This document shows positions 43,518 to 53,800 of a DNA stretch of 64,000 bases, piece after piece (the first letter of the stretch is position 1; every line of letters begins with the position of its first letter). The stretch is taken from assembly GCF_900129885.1 (NCBI RefSeq), contig NZ_FQXE01000017.1, forward strand, positions 47,558 to 111,557. The letters are read 5' to 3'. Source of the stretch: Pollutimonas bauzanensis. GTDB lineage: Bacteria; Pseudomonadota; Gammaproteobacteria; Burkholderiales; Burkholderiaceae_B. A program made the position numbers and the translations under genes. The notes under the pieces were generated by a model. It did no database searches. It saw only the letters and a list, made by a program, of their open reading frames with translations, and was not told where the DNA came from.

Positions 43518-44201
43518 ATGCTTACCCAGACCGAACTCAAACAGAATGTCGCCGACGCGGCTGTCGAATATATCCTTCCCCTGCTCAGGCCCGATGTGGT
43601 GCTGGGCGTGGGCACGGGCTCCACGGTGGACCTGTTCATCGATGCGCTGGCGCCCTACAAGAATCGCCTGCGCGGCGCGGTGTCGAGTTCCGAGCGCAGC
43701 ACGGCGCGCCTGGAGGCGCAGGGCATACAGGTGTTCGACCTGAACCAGGTCCAGGGCATGCCCGTGTATGTGGATGGCGCCGACGAGATCGACCATGGGC
43801 TCAACATGATCAAAGGCGGCGGTGGAGCCCTGACCCGCGAAAAAATCGTCGCGTCGGTCGCCGATCAATTCCTGTGCATCGTCGACGAATCCAAGCTGGT
43901 GCAATGCCTGGGCGGCTTTCCGCTGCCTGTCGAAGTCATACCCATGGCGCGCGAAGCCGTGGCGCGCCGCCTCGCCCGGCTGGGCGGAAAGCCCGTGCTG
44001 CGGGCGGGCTTTGTCACCGACAATGCCTGCCAGATTCTCGATGTGGCGGGGCTGGCCATCGCCCGGCCCACCGAACTGGAGTCCGTCATCAACGGCATAC
44101 CCGGCGTGGTGTCCTGCGGGCTCTTTGCCCATGCCGGCGCCGATGTGGTGCTGATATCGACGCAGGACGGGGTGCGCCGGCTGGACAAAAATTCGTCATA
44201 A
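43518..44201 (+). CDS. rpiA: Ribose-5-phosphate isomerase A
   Basis: 227 residues. Interconverts ribose 5-phosphate and ribulose 5-phosphate. Family loops: [43 protein letters not shown], and the C-terminal [19 protein letters not shown]. Start ATG 43518 begins the conserved N-terminus; the frame opens earlier at 43410 inside the Spx-like gene. The stop codon TAA lies in the first copy of an 11-bp tandem repeat resembling a Pho box. Confidence 0.95.
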   Translation: MLTQTELKQNVADAAVEYILPLLRPDVVLGVGTGSTVDLFIDALAPYKNRLRGAVSSSERSTARLEAQGIQVFDLNQVQGMPVYVDGADEIDHGLNMIKGGGGALTREKIVASVADQFLCIVDESKLVQCLGGFPLPVEVIPMAREAVARRLARLGGKPVLRAGFVTDNACQILDVAGLAIARPTELESVINGIPGVVSCGLFAHAGADVVLISTQDGVRRLDKNSS

Positions 44202-44210
44202 TTGCGTCAT
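44193..44210 (+). promoter_or_regulatory. Pho-box-like direct repeat upstream of phoU
   Basis: TCGTCAT-AATT-GCGTCAT: two 7-base repeats sharing CGTCAT, 11 bases apart with a 4-base AT spacer, followed by AATT again. The PhoB consensus is CTGTCAT-AAAT-CTGTCAC, same period, same GTCA core, two mismatches at the left edge of each half. It overlaps the rpiA stop. A weak -10 (TAGTCT, 44221-44226) lies ten bases further, where PhoB-type promoters place it. Confidence 0.5.
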
Positions 44211-44238
44211 AATTGGCGTGTAGTCTTGCGGCATTGGC

Positions 44239-44253
44239 GATCAGGCCCTGATC
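44239..44253. promoter_or_regulatory. Inverted repeat GATCAGG-C-CCTGATC in the rpiA-phoU gap
   Basis: Perfect 7-bp arms around one base, in the expected phoU leader. Could be a protein site or a small RNA hairpin stem; too tight a loop for a hairpin, so a DNA operator is likelier. Function unknown. Confidence 0.3.
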
Positions 44254-44357
44254 GTGGCTTTGCCCTGCATTGCCTCTGGCACCGAGTAATCACACAGTAG
44301 TCGACTATGGTGCTACGCTATTTCCTTTATTGACTCCTGCGATGACCGAAGGCTGAC

Positions 44358-45086
44358 ATGTCCGAGCACACCAACAAGCAATTCACTTCCGACCTCGAGA
44401 CCACTCGCTCCCTTTTCCTGCAAATGGGCGGCCTGGTGGAATCCATGGTCAAGGACGGCATGGAGGCCCTGGCCACCGGCGATCTCGCCCTGGTCGACCA
44501 GGTGCGCGAGCGCGAAAAGGATGTCAACCGCCTCGAAGTGGAAATCGACGAGCGCATAAGCCTGCTGATCGCCCGCAACCAGCCTACGGCCGGCGACCTG
44601 CGGCTATTGCTGTCGGTGTCCAAGATGCTTACCGATATGGAGCGCTGCGGCGACGAGGCCGAGAAAATCGCCAAGATGGCGCGCCGCCTGCATGAGTCGG
44701 ACGACGTGCGCTACGAACCCGTGGTGGAGCTGCGCCACATGGCGAATTTCGTCACCGCCATGATCCGCGATTCCCTGGACGCCTTTGCCCGCCAGGACCC
44801 CGTCCATGCCGCCCAGGTGGTGCGCAACGACAAGGAAGTGGACAAGGAATGGAAGGGCTCGCTGCGCCACATCATTACCTACATGATCGAAGACCCGCGC
44901 ACCATTTCGCGCTCGATCGACCTGATCTTCATCGCGCGCGCGCTCGAGCGCATCGGCGACCACGCCAAGAACATGTCTGAGCGGGTCATTTACATGGTGC
45001 GCGGCGATGACGTGCGCCACACGGGCATCAAGAACACCGAGCGCATGGCGCGCGGCGAGCCCGCCGGCGAAGAAAACGAAGTATAG
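44358..45086 (+). CDS. phoU: Phosphate-specific transport system accessory protein PhoU
   Basis: 242 residues, two helical bundles each with the PhoU metal-site pattern: MEALATGDLALVDQVREREKDVNRLE and LEVEIDERISLLIARNQPTAGDLRLLL in the first half, then ALERIGDHAKNMSERVIYMVRG in the second. PhoU signals between the Pst transporter and PhoR to repress the Pho regulon and lowers phosphate uptake. It is separate from pst and phoBR in this window, with a Pho-box-like repeat 148 bases upstream. AAGG precedes the ATG. Confidence 0.94.
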   Translation: MSEHTNKQFTSDLETTRSLFLQMGGLVESMVKDGMEALATGDLALVDQVREREKDVNRLEVEIDERISLLIARNQPTAGDLRLLLSVSKMLTDMERCGDEAEKIAKMARRLHESDDVRYEPVVELRHMANFVTAMIRDSLDAFARQDPVHAAQVVRNDKEVDKEWKGSLRHIITYMIEDPRTISRSIDLIFIARALERIGDHAKNMSERVIYMVRGDDVRHTGIKNTERMARGEPAGEENEV

Positions 45087-45111
45087 AAAAACCCGGCGGG
45101 GCGGGCAGGGC

Positions 45112-45384
45112 TCAGGCCGGCGGCGGCACGTAGCCCTGCGCTTCGACGTCGGCGTCTTCGAACAGAAAGCTTTCCATTTGCTGCGCCAGGTATTTGCGCG
45201 CCCTGGCGTCGGCCAGGTTCAGGCGGTTTTCGTTCACCAGGCGGGTCTGCGTGTCCATCCATTGCGCCCAGGCGTCCTTGGATATGCTTTGCCAGATGCG
45301 CACGCCGAGGTCGCCGGGGTAGGGCGGGTAGTCCAGGCCTTCGGCCTCGCGCTTGAGCTTTACACATTGAACCATACGAGCCAT
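45112..45384 (-). CDS. yggX: Fe(2+)-trafficking protein YggX
   Basis: 90 residues. Starts [24 protein letters not shown] with the single conserved Cys, then [29 protein letters not shown] in segments typical of the family. YggX protects iron-sulfur clusters from oxidation and may carry iron. Convergent with phoU (25 bases apart). AAGGCA precedes the ATG. Confidence 0.95.
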   Translation of the reverse strand: MARMVQCVKLKREAEGLDYPPYPGDLGVRIWQSISKDAWAQWMDTQTRLVNENRLNLADARARKYLAQQMESFLFEDADVEAQGYVPPPA

Positions 45385-45472
45385 GACAGTCTTGCCTTTA
45401 AAACGGGTTATCCAAGCCCCATATTGTACCCAGGGATAGACCGGAAGGCCTTGCGCGGCGCCGCGGGCGCCG

Positions 45473-46831
45473 TTACAGCTTTTTGATGAACACCAGGCTG
45501 TTGCGCGAGCGGTTGTAATGCGCCTGGCGTTCCTTGGGCAGGTCGGAGATCCCGCCCTGCACGAAACCGCGCTTGATGAACCAGTGCGAAGTGCGCGTGG
45601 TCAGCACGAACAGGCGCCGCACGCCCATGGCGCGGGCCTTGGATTCGGCGTGGCGCAGCAGGATTTCCCCTTCGCCGGAACCCTGCCACTCCGCCTGCAC
45701 GATCAGGCAGGCCATTTCGGCCATGTTTTCTTCAAGATAAGGTATCAGGGCCACGCAGCCGTAGATGACGCCATCGTGTTCCAGCACGGTGAATTTTTCG
45801 ACATCGCGCTCGATGACGGAACGCCCGCGCGGCACCAGGGTGCCGTCGGCCTCCAGCGGTTCGATGAGCTGCACAATGGCGCCCACGTCGTCGACCGACG
45901 CCGGGCGCAGGTCGTCCAGGGTGTCTTCGACCACCATGGTGCCCACGCCGTCATGGGTGAAGATCTCCAGCAGCACGCTGCCGTCGAGCGTATAGGGCAC
46001 CAGGTGGGCCCGCGCCACGCCCCGTTTCACGGCGCGGGACGCGTGCCCCAGGAATGAGGCGGTATCATCATCGAGCATGCCGGCCGCCAGCAGTTTGTCC
46101 GCGTCTTCGCGGGCGAGCTCGGTGTCGACGGAGCCGTCATCGTCGAGAACCGTGCGGCCCTGGGTCAGGAAAATGAGCTTTTCGGCGCGCAGGGCGACCG
46201 CCGCGCTGGTCGCCAGGTCTTCCATGGCCAGGTTGAAGGCCTCGCCCGTGGGCGAAAACCCCAGCGGCGAAAGCAGTACTATGGCGCCTTGGTGTATGAC
46301 CATCTTGATGGCATCGATGTCCAGCTTGCGGACTGCGCCGGTATGCTTGTAGTCGACGCCGTCGATGACGCCGACCGGGCGCGCCGTAACGAAGTTGCCC
46401 GATATGACGCGGATCTGCGCATGCGACATCGGCGTGTTGGGCAGGCCCTGGCTGAACGACGCCTCGATATCCAGCCGTATTTCGCCGGCCGCTTCCTTGG
46501 CGCATTCCAGGGCCTCGGCGCTGGTCGGCTCGGTGCCGCGCCCGAACTGGGTGTCGTAGCCCTTGAGCTTGAGCTGTTCATTGACCTGCGGGCGCGAGCC
46601 GTGCACCAGCACAAGCTTGACCCCGAGCGCCGACAATAGCGAGAGGTCTTGTATCAGGGTATTGAGCGCGCCGTCGCTGACCAGTTCCCCGCCGAAGGCA
46701 ATGACGAAGGTCTTGCCGCGGAAGTCGTGCACATAGGGCGCCACTTCGCGAAACCATCGCACAAACTGGGCCGGAGCGAATTCGGGGGCGTCCTGCGCGG
46801 ATAAGGTTGTGTCGATGTCGCTAGTGGTCAT
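45473..46831 (-). CDS. argA: Amino-acid N-acetyltransferase (N-acetylglutamate synthase)
   Basis: 452 residues. First step of arginine synthesis: acetyl-CoA plus glutamate. The N-terminal amino-acid-kinase-like domain ([25 protein letters not shown]) is regulatory and binds arginine; the C-terminal GNAT domain has [20 protein letters not shown] with the acetyl-CoA loop. The ATG at 46829-46831 starts the conserved N-terminus. The frame continues open upstream for over 1300 codons antisense to hrpA, which I treat as chance. Divergent from hrpA. Confidence 0.94.
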   Translation of the reverse strand: MTTSDIDTTLSAQDAPEFAPAQFVRWFREVAPYVHDFRGKTFVIAFGGELVSDGALNTLIQDLSLLSALGVKLVLVHGSRPQVNEQLKLKGYDTQFGRGTEPTSAEALECAKEAAGEIRLDIEASFSQGLPNTPMSHAQIRVISGNFVTARPVGVIDGVDYKHTGAVRKLDIDAIKMVIHQGAIVLLSPLGFSPTGEAFNLAMEDLATSAAVALRAEKLIFLTQGRTVLDDDGSVDTELAREDADKLLAAGMLDDDTASFLGHASRAVKRGVARAHLVPYTLDGSVLLEIFTHDGVGTMVVEDTLDDLRPASVDDVGAIVQLIEPLEADGTLVPRGRSVIERDVEKFTVLEHDGVIYGCVALIPYLEENMAEMACLIVQAEWQGSGEGEILLRHAESKARAMGVRRLFVLTTRTSHWFIKRGFVQGGISDLPKERQAHYNRSRNSLVFIKKL

Positions 46832-46914
46832 GTAGTGTAAGGTGTCGGCAAAATGAGTAGGCCCTGGGATGGTCCGGACAAGTCTGCGCGGGCTGCGCAT
46901 CCCCAGAGCAAAAT

Positions 46915-46920
46915 TATAAT
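46915..46920 (+). promoter_or_regulatory. Consensus -10 box TATAAT upstream of hrpA
   Basis: A perfect TATAAT in the argA-hrpA region; the -35 is poor. If used, transcription starts near 46927, which excludes the ATG at 46853 and supports the hrpA start at 46949. Confidence 0.35.
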
Positions 46921-46948
46921 GATGGATCACCCACTTAAAAGAAGTTTC

Positions 46949-49900
46949 ATGCAAGAGCCTGTCGATTTGTCGGAAAACGTACACAAAGACAAAGGCGCTC
47001 GGCCCGCCGGGGCCGCGCGGGCCGAGCGCCGTCCGCGGGCAGGGGCGGCGCTCAAGCGCGCCCTGCCGCCCGTGACCTACCCGGAGGATCTGCCGGTCAG
47101 CGCGCGGCGCGGCGACATCGCGGCCGCCATCCAAGCGCACCAGGTGGTGATCGTCTGCGGCGAAACCGGCTCCGGCAAGACCACCCAATTGCCCAAGATC
47201 TGCCTGGAGCTGGGCCGCGGGCAGGAAAAAATGATAGGCCACACCCAGCCGCGCAGGCTCGCGGCGACCTCGGTGGCGAAACGGATAGCCGAAGAGCTCA
47301 AAACCGAACTGGGCGACTGGGTGGGATACCAGATCCGTTTCAACGACCGCACAGGCCCCAATGCGGCCATCAAGCTGATGACGGATGGCATTCTGCTGGC
47401 CGAATCGCAGCGCGATCCCATGCTGCGCCGCTATGACACCATCATCATCGATGAGGCCCACGAGCGCAGCCTGAATATCGACTTCCTGCTGGGTTTCCTC
47501 AAGCAGCTGCTGCCCAGGCGGCGCGATCTGAAGCTCATCATTACGTCGGCGACCATAGACGCCGATCGCTTTTCCCGGCATTTCGCCCAGGATGGCCGGC
47601 CGGCCCCGGTCATCGAGGTGTCCGGCCGCCTGTATCCCGTGGATATCGTCTACCGGCCTGTCATGCAGGACAAGGATGCGGGCGCGGCCGAGCCCGACAG
47701 CCGGCGCGCCAGCGCCGACGAAGAGCGCGACCTGATCGATGCCGTGGTGGAAGGCGTGGCCGAATGCGCCCGCCATGGCGCGGGCGATGTCCTGGTGTTC
47801 CTGCCCGGCGAACGTGAAATCCGGGAAACAGTCGAAGCCTTGCGCAAGAGCCATCCGGCAAGCACCGAGGTGCTTCCCTTGTACGCCAGGCTGTCGCAGG
47901 CCGAGCAGGAGCGCATTTTCCGGCCGCAAAGCAACGCGCGGCGCATCGTGCTGGCCACCAACGTGGCCGAAACCTCTCTGACGGTGCCGGGCATCCGCTA
48001 CGTCGTCGATAGCGGCCTGGCGCGCGTCAAGCGCTATTCCTGGCGCAACAAGGTCGAGCAATTGCGCATCGAGCCCATCAGCCAGGCGTCGGCCAACCAG
48101 CGGGCCGGCCGTTGCGGGCGTATCGGCCCGGGCGTGTGCATACGCTTGTACGACGAGGCCGATTTCAAGACCCGGGCGGCCTTCACCGATCCCGAAGTCC
48201 TGCGCTCCTCGCTCGCCTCGGTGATTCTGCGCATGAAGGCGCTCAAGCTCGACGATATCGAGACCTTCCCGTTCGTGGACGCCCCTACCGGCCGCGCCAT
48301 CGCCGACGGCTATCACCTGCTGCAGGAACTGGGCGCGCTGGACGAGGACAACCGCCTGACCGAAACCGGGCAGGCGCTGGCGCGCCTGCCGGTCGACCCG
48401 CGCCTGGCGCGCATGATACTGGCGGCCAAGGACCAGGAATGCCTGGCGGAAATCCTCATCATCGCCTCGGCCCTGTCGGTGCAGGATCCGCGCGACCGCC
48501 CCATGCAGGAACGCGAAGCGTCCGAGGCGGCGCACGCCAAGTTCGGCGATGACAAGTCCGAGTTCGTTTCCTACCTGAAGCTGTGGCGCTGGTATGGCGA
48601 GCAGGTCGAGCACAAGGCGTCCCAACGCAAGCTGGTGGCCTTGCTGCGCCAGAATTTCCTGTCGCCCTTGCGCCTGCGCGAATGGCGCGATGTGCACAGC
48701 CAGCTGGCATCCATAGTGGGCGAGCAGGGCTGGCGCATGAACACCCTGGACGCCACCTACGAGCAGACGCATCTGGCGCTGCTCTCCGGGCTGCTGGGCA
48801 ATATCGGCCTGAAAAGCGAAGAAAGCGCCGCCTACCAGGGGGCCCGCGACATCCGCTTCAATATCCATCCCGGCTCCCGGCTGGTCAAGAAGGCCGGACG
48901 CTGGATCGTGGCGGCCGAGCTGGTGGAGACCACCCGCCTGTACGCGCGCTGCGTGGCCAGGATAGACCCCGCATGGCTGGAAAAGGTCGGGGCGCATCTG
49001 ATCCGCCGCAGCTGGTCGGACCCGCGCTGGGAAAAGAAGGCCGGGCAGGTGGTGGCCAACGAGCGCGCCACCCTGTACGGCCTGCCCATCTATACCGGGC
49101 GCCGGATTCATTTCGGCAAGGTCGATCCGGCGCAGGCGCGCGAACTGTTCATCCGGCAGGCCCTGGTCCCCGGCGAAATCGATACGGCCCTGCCTTTCCT
49201 CAAGCACAACCGGCAGTTGATCGCGGCCATAGAAAAGCTCGAGCACCAGACGCGGCGCCCGGACATCCTGGTCGACGACGCCCTGATCTACGCCTTCTAC
49301 GATCAGCAGATACCGGCGGATATCTGTCAGGCCGCGACCCTGGAAAAATGGTGCAAGCGCCTGGGCAAAGAGCAGGCGCAGGGGCTGATGCTGACGCGCG
49401 ACGCGCTGATGCGGCACGACGCGGCGGGCATCACCACCGATGTCTTCCCCAAGAAGGTCGAGTGGCAGGGCGTCCAGATGGCGCTCGATTACCACTTCGA
49501 GCCCGGTTCGGTGCGTGATGGCGTGACGCTGACCGTGCCCTTGTTCGCGCTGAATCAGATCGATCCCCTGCGCTGCGAATGGCTGGTGCCCGGCATGCTC
49601 AAGGAAAAGGTGCATTTGCTGCTCAAGTCCCTGCCGCAGAAAATCCGCCGCCATTGCGTGCCGCTGCCCGATTATGCCGCCGGCTTCGTGGACCGCTGGT
49701 TCGACCGGGCGGCCGATCCGGACGGCGGCCTGCTCGAAGCCATAGGCGCCGACATGTGGGAACAGTTGAAGGTGCGTCCCTTGCGCAGCGACTTCAAGGT
49801 GGAAACCCTGCCCGCCCATTTGTTCATGAACTTCAAGGTGGTCGACGAGCACGGCCGGATGTTGTCGGGCGGGCGCAATCTGGATCAGCTCAAGGCCGAG

Positions 49901-50821
49901 CATGGCAAGCAGGCCCAGGCGTCCTTCCAGAAATTCGCCGCGCGCGACGACCAGGTCGCCCAGGCGCTGGCTCACGAAAAACTGACCGACTGGACTTTCG
50001 GCCCCTTGCCCGAGATCCTGGAGATCCGCCGCAAAGGGCAGTCCTTCGTGGGCTACCCCGCCCTGGTCGATCGCCGGACATACTGCGATCTCGATGTCTA
50101 CGACGACCCGGGCGAGGCGCGCTCGCAGCACCACGCCGGCCTGCTGCGGCTTTTCCGCCTGGCCCTGCGCGAACAGGTCAAGTTCCTGGAAAAGAACCTG
50201 GGCGACCTGACGCGCATGAGCATGTTGTACATGGGCCTGGGCAGCCAGGAAGAGCTGCGCGACCAGATCATCGACTGCGCGCTGGATCAGGCCTGCCTGG
50301 CCGAACCCTGGCCCCACGACAAGGAAAGTTTCGAGTCGCGCCGCAATGAGGGCAAGTCGCGCCTGGGCCTGCTGGCCCAGGAAATCGCCCGGCTGGCAGG
50401 CCAGATATTGGCTGAATGGGCGGCGCTGCAGAAAAAACTGCCGCAAGCCAAGCCGCAAGCCGCGGCCTATGCCGATTTGCAGAAGCAGCAAGGCGCGCTG
50501 ATGACGAAATGGTTTTTGCGCGATACGCCGTATCGCCAGCTGACGCACTATCCGCGCTATCTCAAGGCCGCCCAGGTGCGCATCGACAAGCTGCGCGCCG
50601 ATCCCGCCCGGGACGCCCGCCTGATGGCCGAGATGGCGCCCCTGGTGGCGCAGTACCAGCGCGCCGTCGCGGCCTTGAAGGGCGCGGCGGACGCCCAGCT
50701 GGACGAATTCCGCTGGCTGCTGGAGGAATTGCGCGTGGCCCTGTTCGCCCAGGAACTGCGCACGCCCATGCCGGTTTCGGCCAAGCGGCTGCAGAAAGCC
50801 TGGTCGTCCATGCAGCGCTAG
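46949..50821 (+). CDS. hrpA: ATP-dependent RNA helicase HrpA (DEAH box)
   Basis: 1290 residues from the chosen start, close to the 1300 of E. coli HrpA. Motifs: Walker A CGETGSGKTTQLPK, motif II DEAHERSLNIDF, SATIDADRFSRHF, and motif VI ASANQRAGRCGRIGPG. The helicase-associated and OB domains follow, then a long C-terminal DUF3418-type region found in HrpA. HrpA processes mRNA and rescues collided ribosomes. Earlier in-frame ATGs at 46853 and 46919/46922 exist; they have no ribosome binding site and a TATAAT box overlaps them, so I prefer 46949 (AAGAAG upstream). Start uncertain, identity firm. Confidence 0.93.
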   Translation: MQEPVDLSENVHKDKGARPAGAARAERRPRAGAALKRALPPVTYPEDLPVSARRGDIAAAIQAHQVVIVCGETGSGKTTQLPKICLELGRGQEKMIGHTQPRRLAATSVAKRIAEELKTELGDWVGYQIRFNDRTGPNAAIKLMTDGILLAESQRDPMLRRYDTIIIDEAHERSLNIDFLLGFLKQLLPRRRDLKLIITSATIDADRFSRHFAQDGRPAPVIEVSGRLYPVDIVYRPVMQDKDAGAAEPDSRRASADEERDLIDAVVEGVAECARHGAGDVLVFLPGEREIRETVEALRKSHPASTEVLPLYARLSQAEQERIFRPQSNARRIVLATNVAETSLTVPGIRYVVDSGLARVKRYSWRNKVEQLRIEPISQASANQRAGRCGRIGPGVCIRLYDEADFKTRAAFTDPEVLRSSLASVILRMKALKLDDIETFPFVDAPTGRAIADGYHLLQELGALDEDNRLTETGQALARLPVDPRLARMILAAKDQECLAEILIIASALSVQDPRDRPMQEREASEAAHAKFGDDKSEFVSYLKLWRWYGEQVEHKASQRKLVALLRQNFLSPLRLREWRDVHSQLASIVGEQGWRMNTLDATYEQTHLALLSGLLGNIGLKSEESAAYQGARDIRFNIHPGSRLVKKAGRWIVAAELVETTRLYARCVARIDPAWLEKVGAHLIRRSWSDPRWEKKAGQVVANERATLYGLPIYTGRRIHFGKVDPAQARELFIRQALVPGEIDTALPFLKHNRQLIAAIEKLEHQTRRPDILVDDALIYAFYDQQIPADICQAATLEKWCKRLGKEQAQGLMLTRDALMRHDAAGITTDVFPKKVEWQGVQMALDYHFEPGSVRDGVTLTVPLFALNQIDPLRCEWLVPGMLKEKVHLLLKSLPQKIRRHCVPLPDYAAGFVDRWFDRAADPDGGLLEAIGADMWEQLKVRPLRSDFKVETLPAHLFMNFKVVDEHGRMLSGGRNLDQLKAEHGKQAQASFQKFAARDDQVAQALAHEKLTDWTFGPLPEILEIRRKGQSFVGYPALVDRRTYCDLDVYDDPGEARSQHHAGLLRLFRLALREQVKFLEKNLGDLTRMSMLYMGLGSQEELRDQIIDCALDQACLAEPWPHDKESFESRRNEGKSRLGLLAQEIARLAGQILAEWAALQKKLPQAKPQAAAYADLQKQQGALMTKWFLRDTPYRQLTHYPRYLKAAQVRIDKLRADPARDARLMAEMAPLVAQYQRAVAALKGAADAQLDEFRWLLEELRVALFAQELRTPMPVSAKRLQKAWSSMQR

Positions 50822-50886
50822 GGCGCCGGGCCGGCGCCGCTCGACCCGGCGGGCCACGCCGCCGACCACATTGCGCGCTCACTAGG

Positions 50887-50892
50887 TACAAT
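50887..50892 (+). promoter_or_regulatory. -10-like box TACAAT six bases before the dnaE ATG
   Basis: TACAAT, six bases, ATG 50899, with no Shine-Dalgarno sequence between. No clear -35. Candidate leaderless promoter of dnaE and the glycan genes coupled to it. Confidence 0.35.
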
Positions 50893-50898
50893 TCGATC

Positions 50899-53800
50899 AT
50901 GACCGAAGCGAACTCATCCCCTCTATTTGTACACCTGCGCGTCCACTCCGAATTTTCGGTGGTCGATGGCATAGGCCGCATCCCCGATCTCGTGGCGAAA
51001 GCCGCGGAATACGGGCAGCCGGCCATGGCGCTGACCGATTTATGCAATCTGTTCGGCCTGATCAAGTTCTACAAGGCCGCCCGCAAGGCCGGGGTGAAGC
51101 CGATAGCCGGCAGCGATATCTGGCTGGAAAACGAGCAGGACCGCGAAAAGCCTTACCGGCTGCTGCTGCTGGTAAGGAACCAGGAAGGCTATCTGGCACT
51201 GTGCGAGATCCTCACGCGGGCCTGGCTGGAAAATCAGTACCGGGGGCGCGCCGAAGTGCGCCGCGAATGGCTGGTGGGCCGCAGCGGCCTGATCGTGCTT
51301 TCCGGCGGCCGGATGGGCGACGTGGGGCAAATGCTCGAGGCCGGCAAGCCGGACGAAGCCAGTGTCCTGGCGGCCGGCTGGGCCAGGGCCTTTCCGGGCA
51401 ATTACTACATCGAACTGCAACGCAGCGGCATCGACGGCGATGAAACCTATGTGCAACAGGCCATGCGCCTGGCCGGAACGTTGAGCCTGCCGGTCGTCGC
51501 GACCCATCCGGTGCAGTTCGTCCAGCCCGGGGATTTCCGCGCCCATGAGGCCCGCGTATGCATAGCCGAAGGCGAGCAATTGGCCAACCCCAAGCGCGTG
51601 CGGCGCTACACCGCCGACCAGTACCTGCTAAGCAGCCAGGAAATGGCGCTGCGCTTCGCCGACGTGCCGTCGGCGCTGGCCAACTCGGTGGAGATCGCCA
51701 AGCGCTGCAATCTCACCCTGGTGCTGGGCAAGCCGCGCCTGCCCGATTTCCCGACGCCGGACGGGATAACGCTGGACGACTACATGACGCATCTGGCCGA
51801 AGAAGGCCTGGCGCTGCGCATGGCGCAGCTGTTTCCGCAAGAGGCCGAGCGCCGGGACAGATACCCGCAATACCTGGAACGCCTGCAATGGGAATGCAAG
51901 ACCATCACCAGCATGGGTTTTTCGGGCTATTTCCTGATCGTCGCCGACTTCATCAACTGGGGCAAGAAGAACGGGGTGCCGGTGGGGCCGGGGCGCGGCT
52001 CGGGCGCGGGCTCGCTGGTGGCCTATTCCCTGGGCATCACCGACCTGGACCCGATCTGCTATGACTTGCTGTTCGAGCGTTTCCTGAACCCCGAGCGGGT
52101 TTCCATGCCCGACTTCGATATCGATTTCTGCCAGGACAACCGCGAGCGCGTGATTGACTACGTCAAGCAGAAATACGGCAAAGAGGCGGTGAGCCAGATT
52201 GCCACTTTCGGCACGCTGGGCGCCAAGGCAGTGGTGCGCGACGTCGGGCGGGTGCTGGAAATGCCCTATATGCTGTGCGACGGCCTGTCCAAGATGATAC
52301 CGTTCAGCCCGGCCGATCCCTGGACTCTGGCGCGCACGCTCGCCGACGAACCGGCTTTCAAGGAACGCTACGAGCAGGACGAGGAAGTCCGGGCGCTGAT
52401 CGACCTGGCGCGGCCCCTCGAAGGGCTGACCCGCAATATCGGCATGCATGCCGGCGGGGTGCTCATCGCCCCGGGCAAGCTGACTGATTTCTGCCCCCTG
52501 TATTGCCAGCCGGGCACGGACAGCAATGCGGTTTCCCAGTTCGACAAGGACGACGTCGAGGCCGCCGGCCTGGTCAAGTTCGACTTCCTGGGCCTGCGCA
52601 ACCTGACTATCCTGGACTGGGCGGTGCGCTATGTGCGCCAGTTCAACGAGACCAAGCGCGATTTCGACATCATGGCGCTGACGCTGGACGACCTGCAGGC
52701 CTACAAGCTGCTCAGCGAGGGCAACACCACGGCGGTATTCCAGCTCGAGTCGCGCGGCATGAAAGAGCTGCTCAAGAACCTGCGGCCCAATACCTTCGAA
52801 GACATCATCGCCATGCTGGCGCTATACCGGCCCGGCCCGCTCGAATCCGGCATGGTGGTCGATTTCGTCAACCGCAAGCATGGCCGCGCCGAGGTGGATT
52901 ACTTCCACAAGGATCTCGAACCGGTGCTCAAAAGCACTTATGGTGTGATTGTGTACCAAGAGCAGGTGATGCTCATTTCGCAGATCATAGGCGGATATTC
53001 CCTGGGCGGCGCGGATCTCCTGCGCCGGGCCATGGGCAAGAAGAAGGCCGAGGAAATGGCCGAGCACCGCGCCATTTTCGAAAAGGGCGCGGTCGAAAAA
53101 GGCTATGACGCCGACCTGGCCGTCAAGCTGTTCGACCTGATGGAAAAGTTCGCCGGCTATGGCTTCAACAAGAGCCATTCGGCCGCGTATGCGCTCATCG
53201 CCTACCAGACCGCATGGCTCAAGGCCTACCATCCCGCCGAGTTCCTGGCAGCCACCCTGTCGTCCGACATGGACGACACCGACAAGGTCCAGATTTTCTG
53301 GAAGGATGCGCTGGCCAACAACGTGCGCGTGCTCCCGCCGGACGTCAACGCCTCGGCCTATCGCTTCGAGCCCGTCATGGACGAGCACTCCGCCAAGGGC
53401 CTGCCGCCGCGCACCATGCGCTTCGGCCTGGGCGCGGTCAAGGGCACGGGCCAGGGCGCCGTGGAAGCGATCATCAAGGCGCGGGAAGAGGGCGGGCCCT
53501 TCGTCAGCCTGTTTGATTTCTGCCGCCGCATTGACCGGCATTCGGTGAATCGCCGCTCGATCGAAGCCTTGATACGCGCCGGCGCTTTCGACCAGATCGC
53601 GGAAAACCGCGCCGCCCTGCTGGCGACGGTCGGCAATGCCATGGACGCCGCCGAGCAGGCCGAGCGCAGCGCCAACCAGGTGTCCCTGTTCGCGGACGAT
53701 GCCAACGATATCGTCGAGGGCGAGCTTGCCAAGGTGGCGCCCTGGGATCTGCAGACCCACTTCACGGAAGAAAAAGCGGCGCTGGGCTTTTTCTTCAGCG

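Noticed and set aside
46832..50869. A very long minus-strand open frame (over 1300 codons) continuing in phase into argA, antisense to hrpA
   Set aside because: Its predicted protein has no family features and mirrors the hrpA codons; in GC-rich genes the frame opposite a conserved gene is often open. argA has a well-defined start at 46831 matching the family N-terminus.
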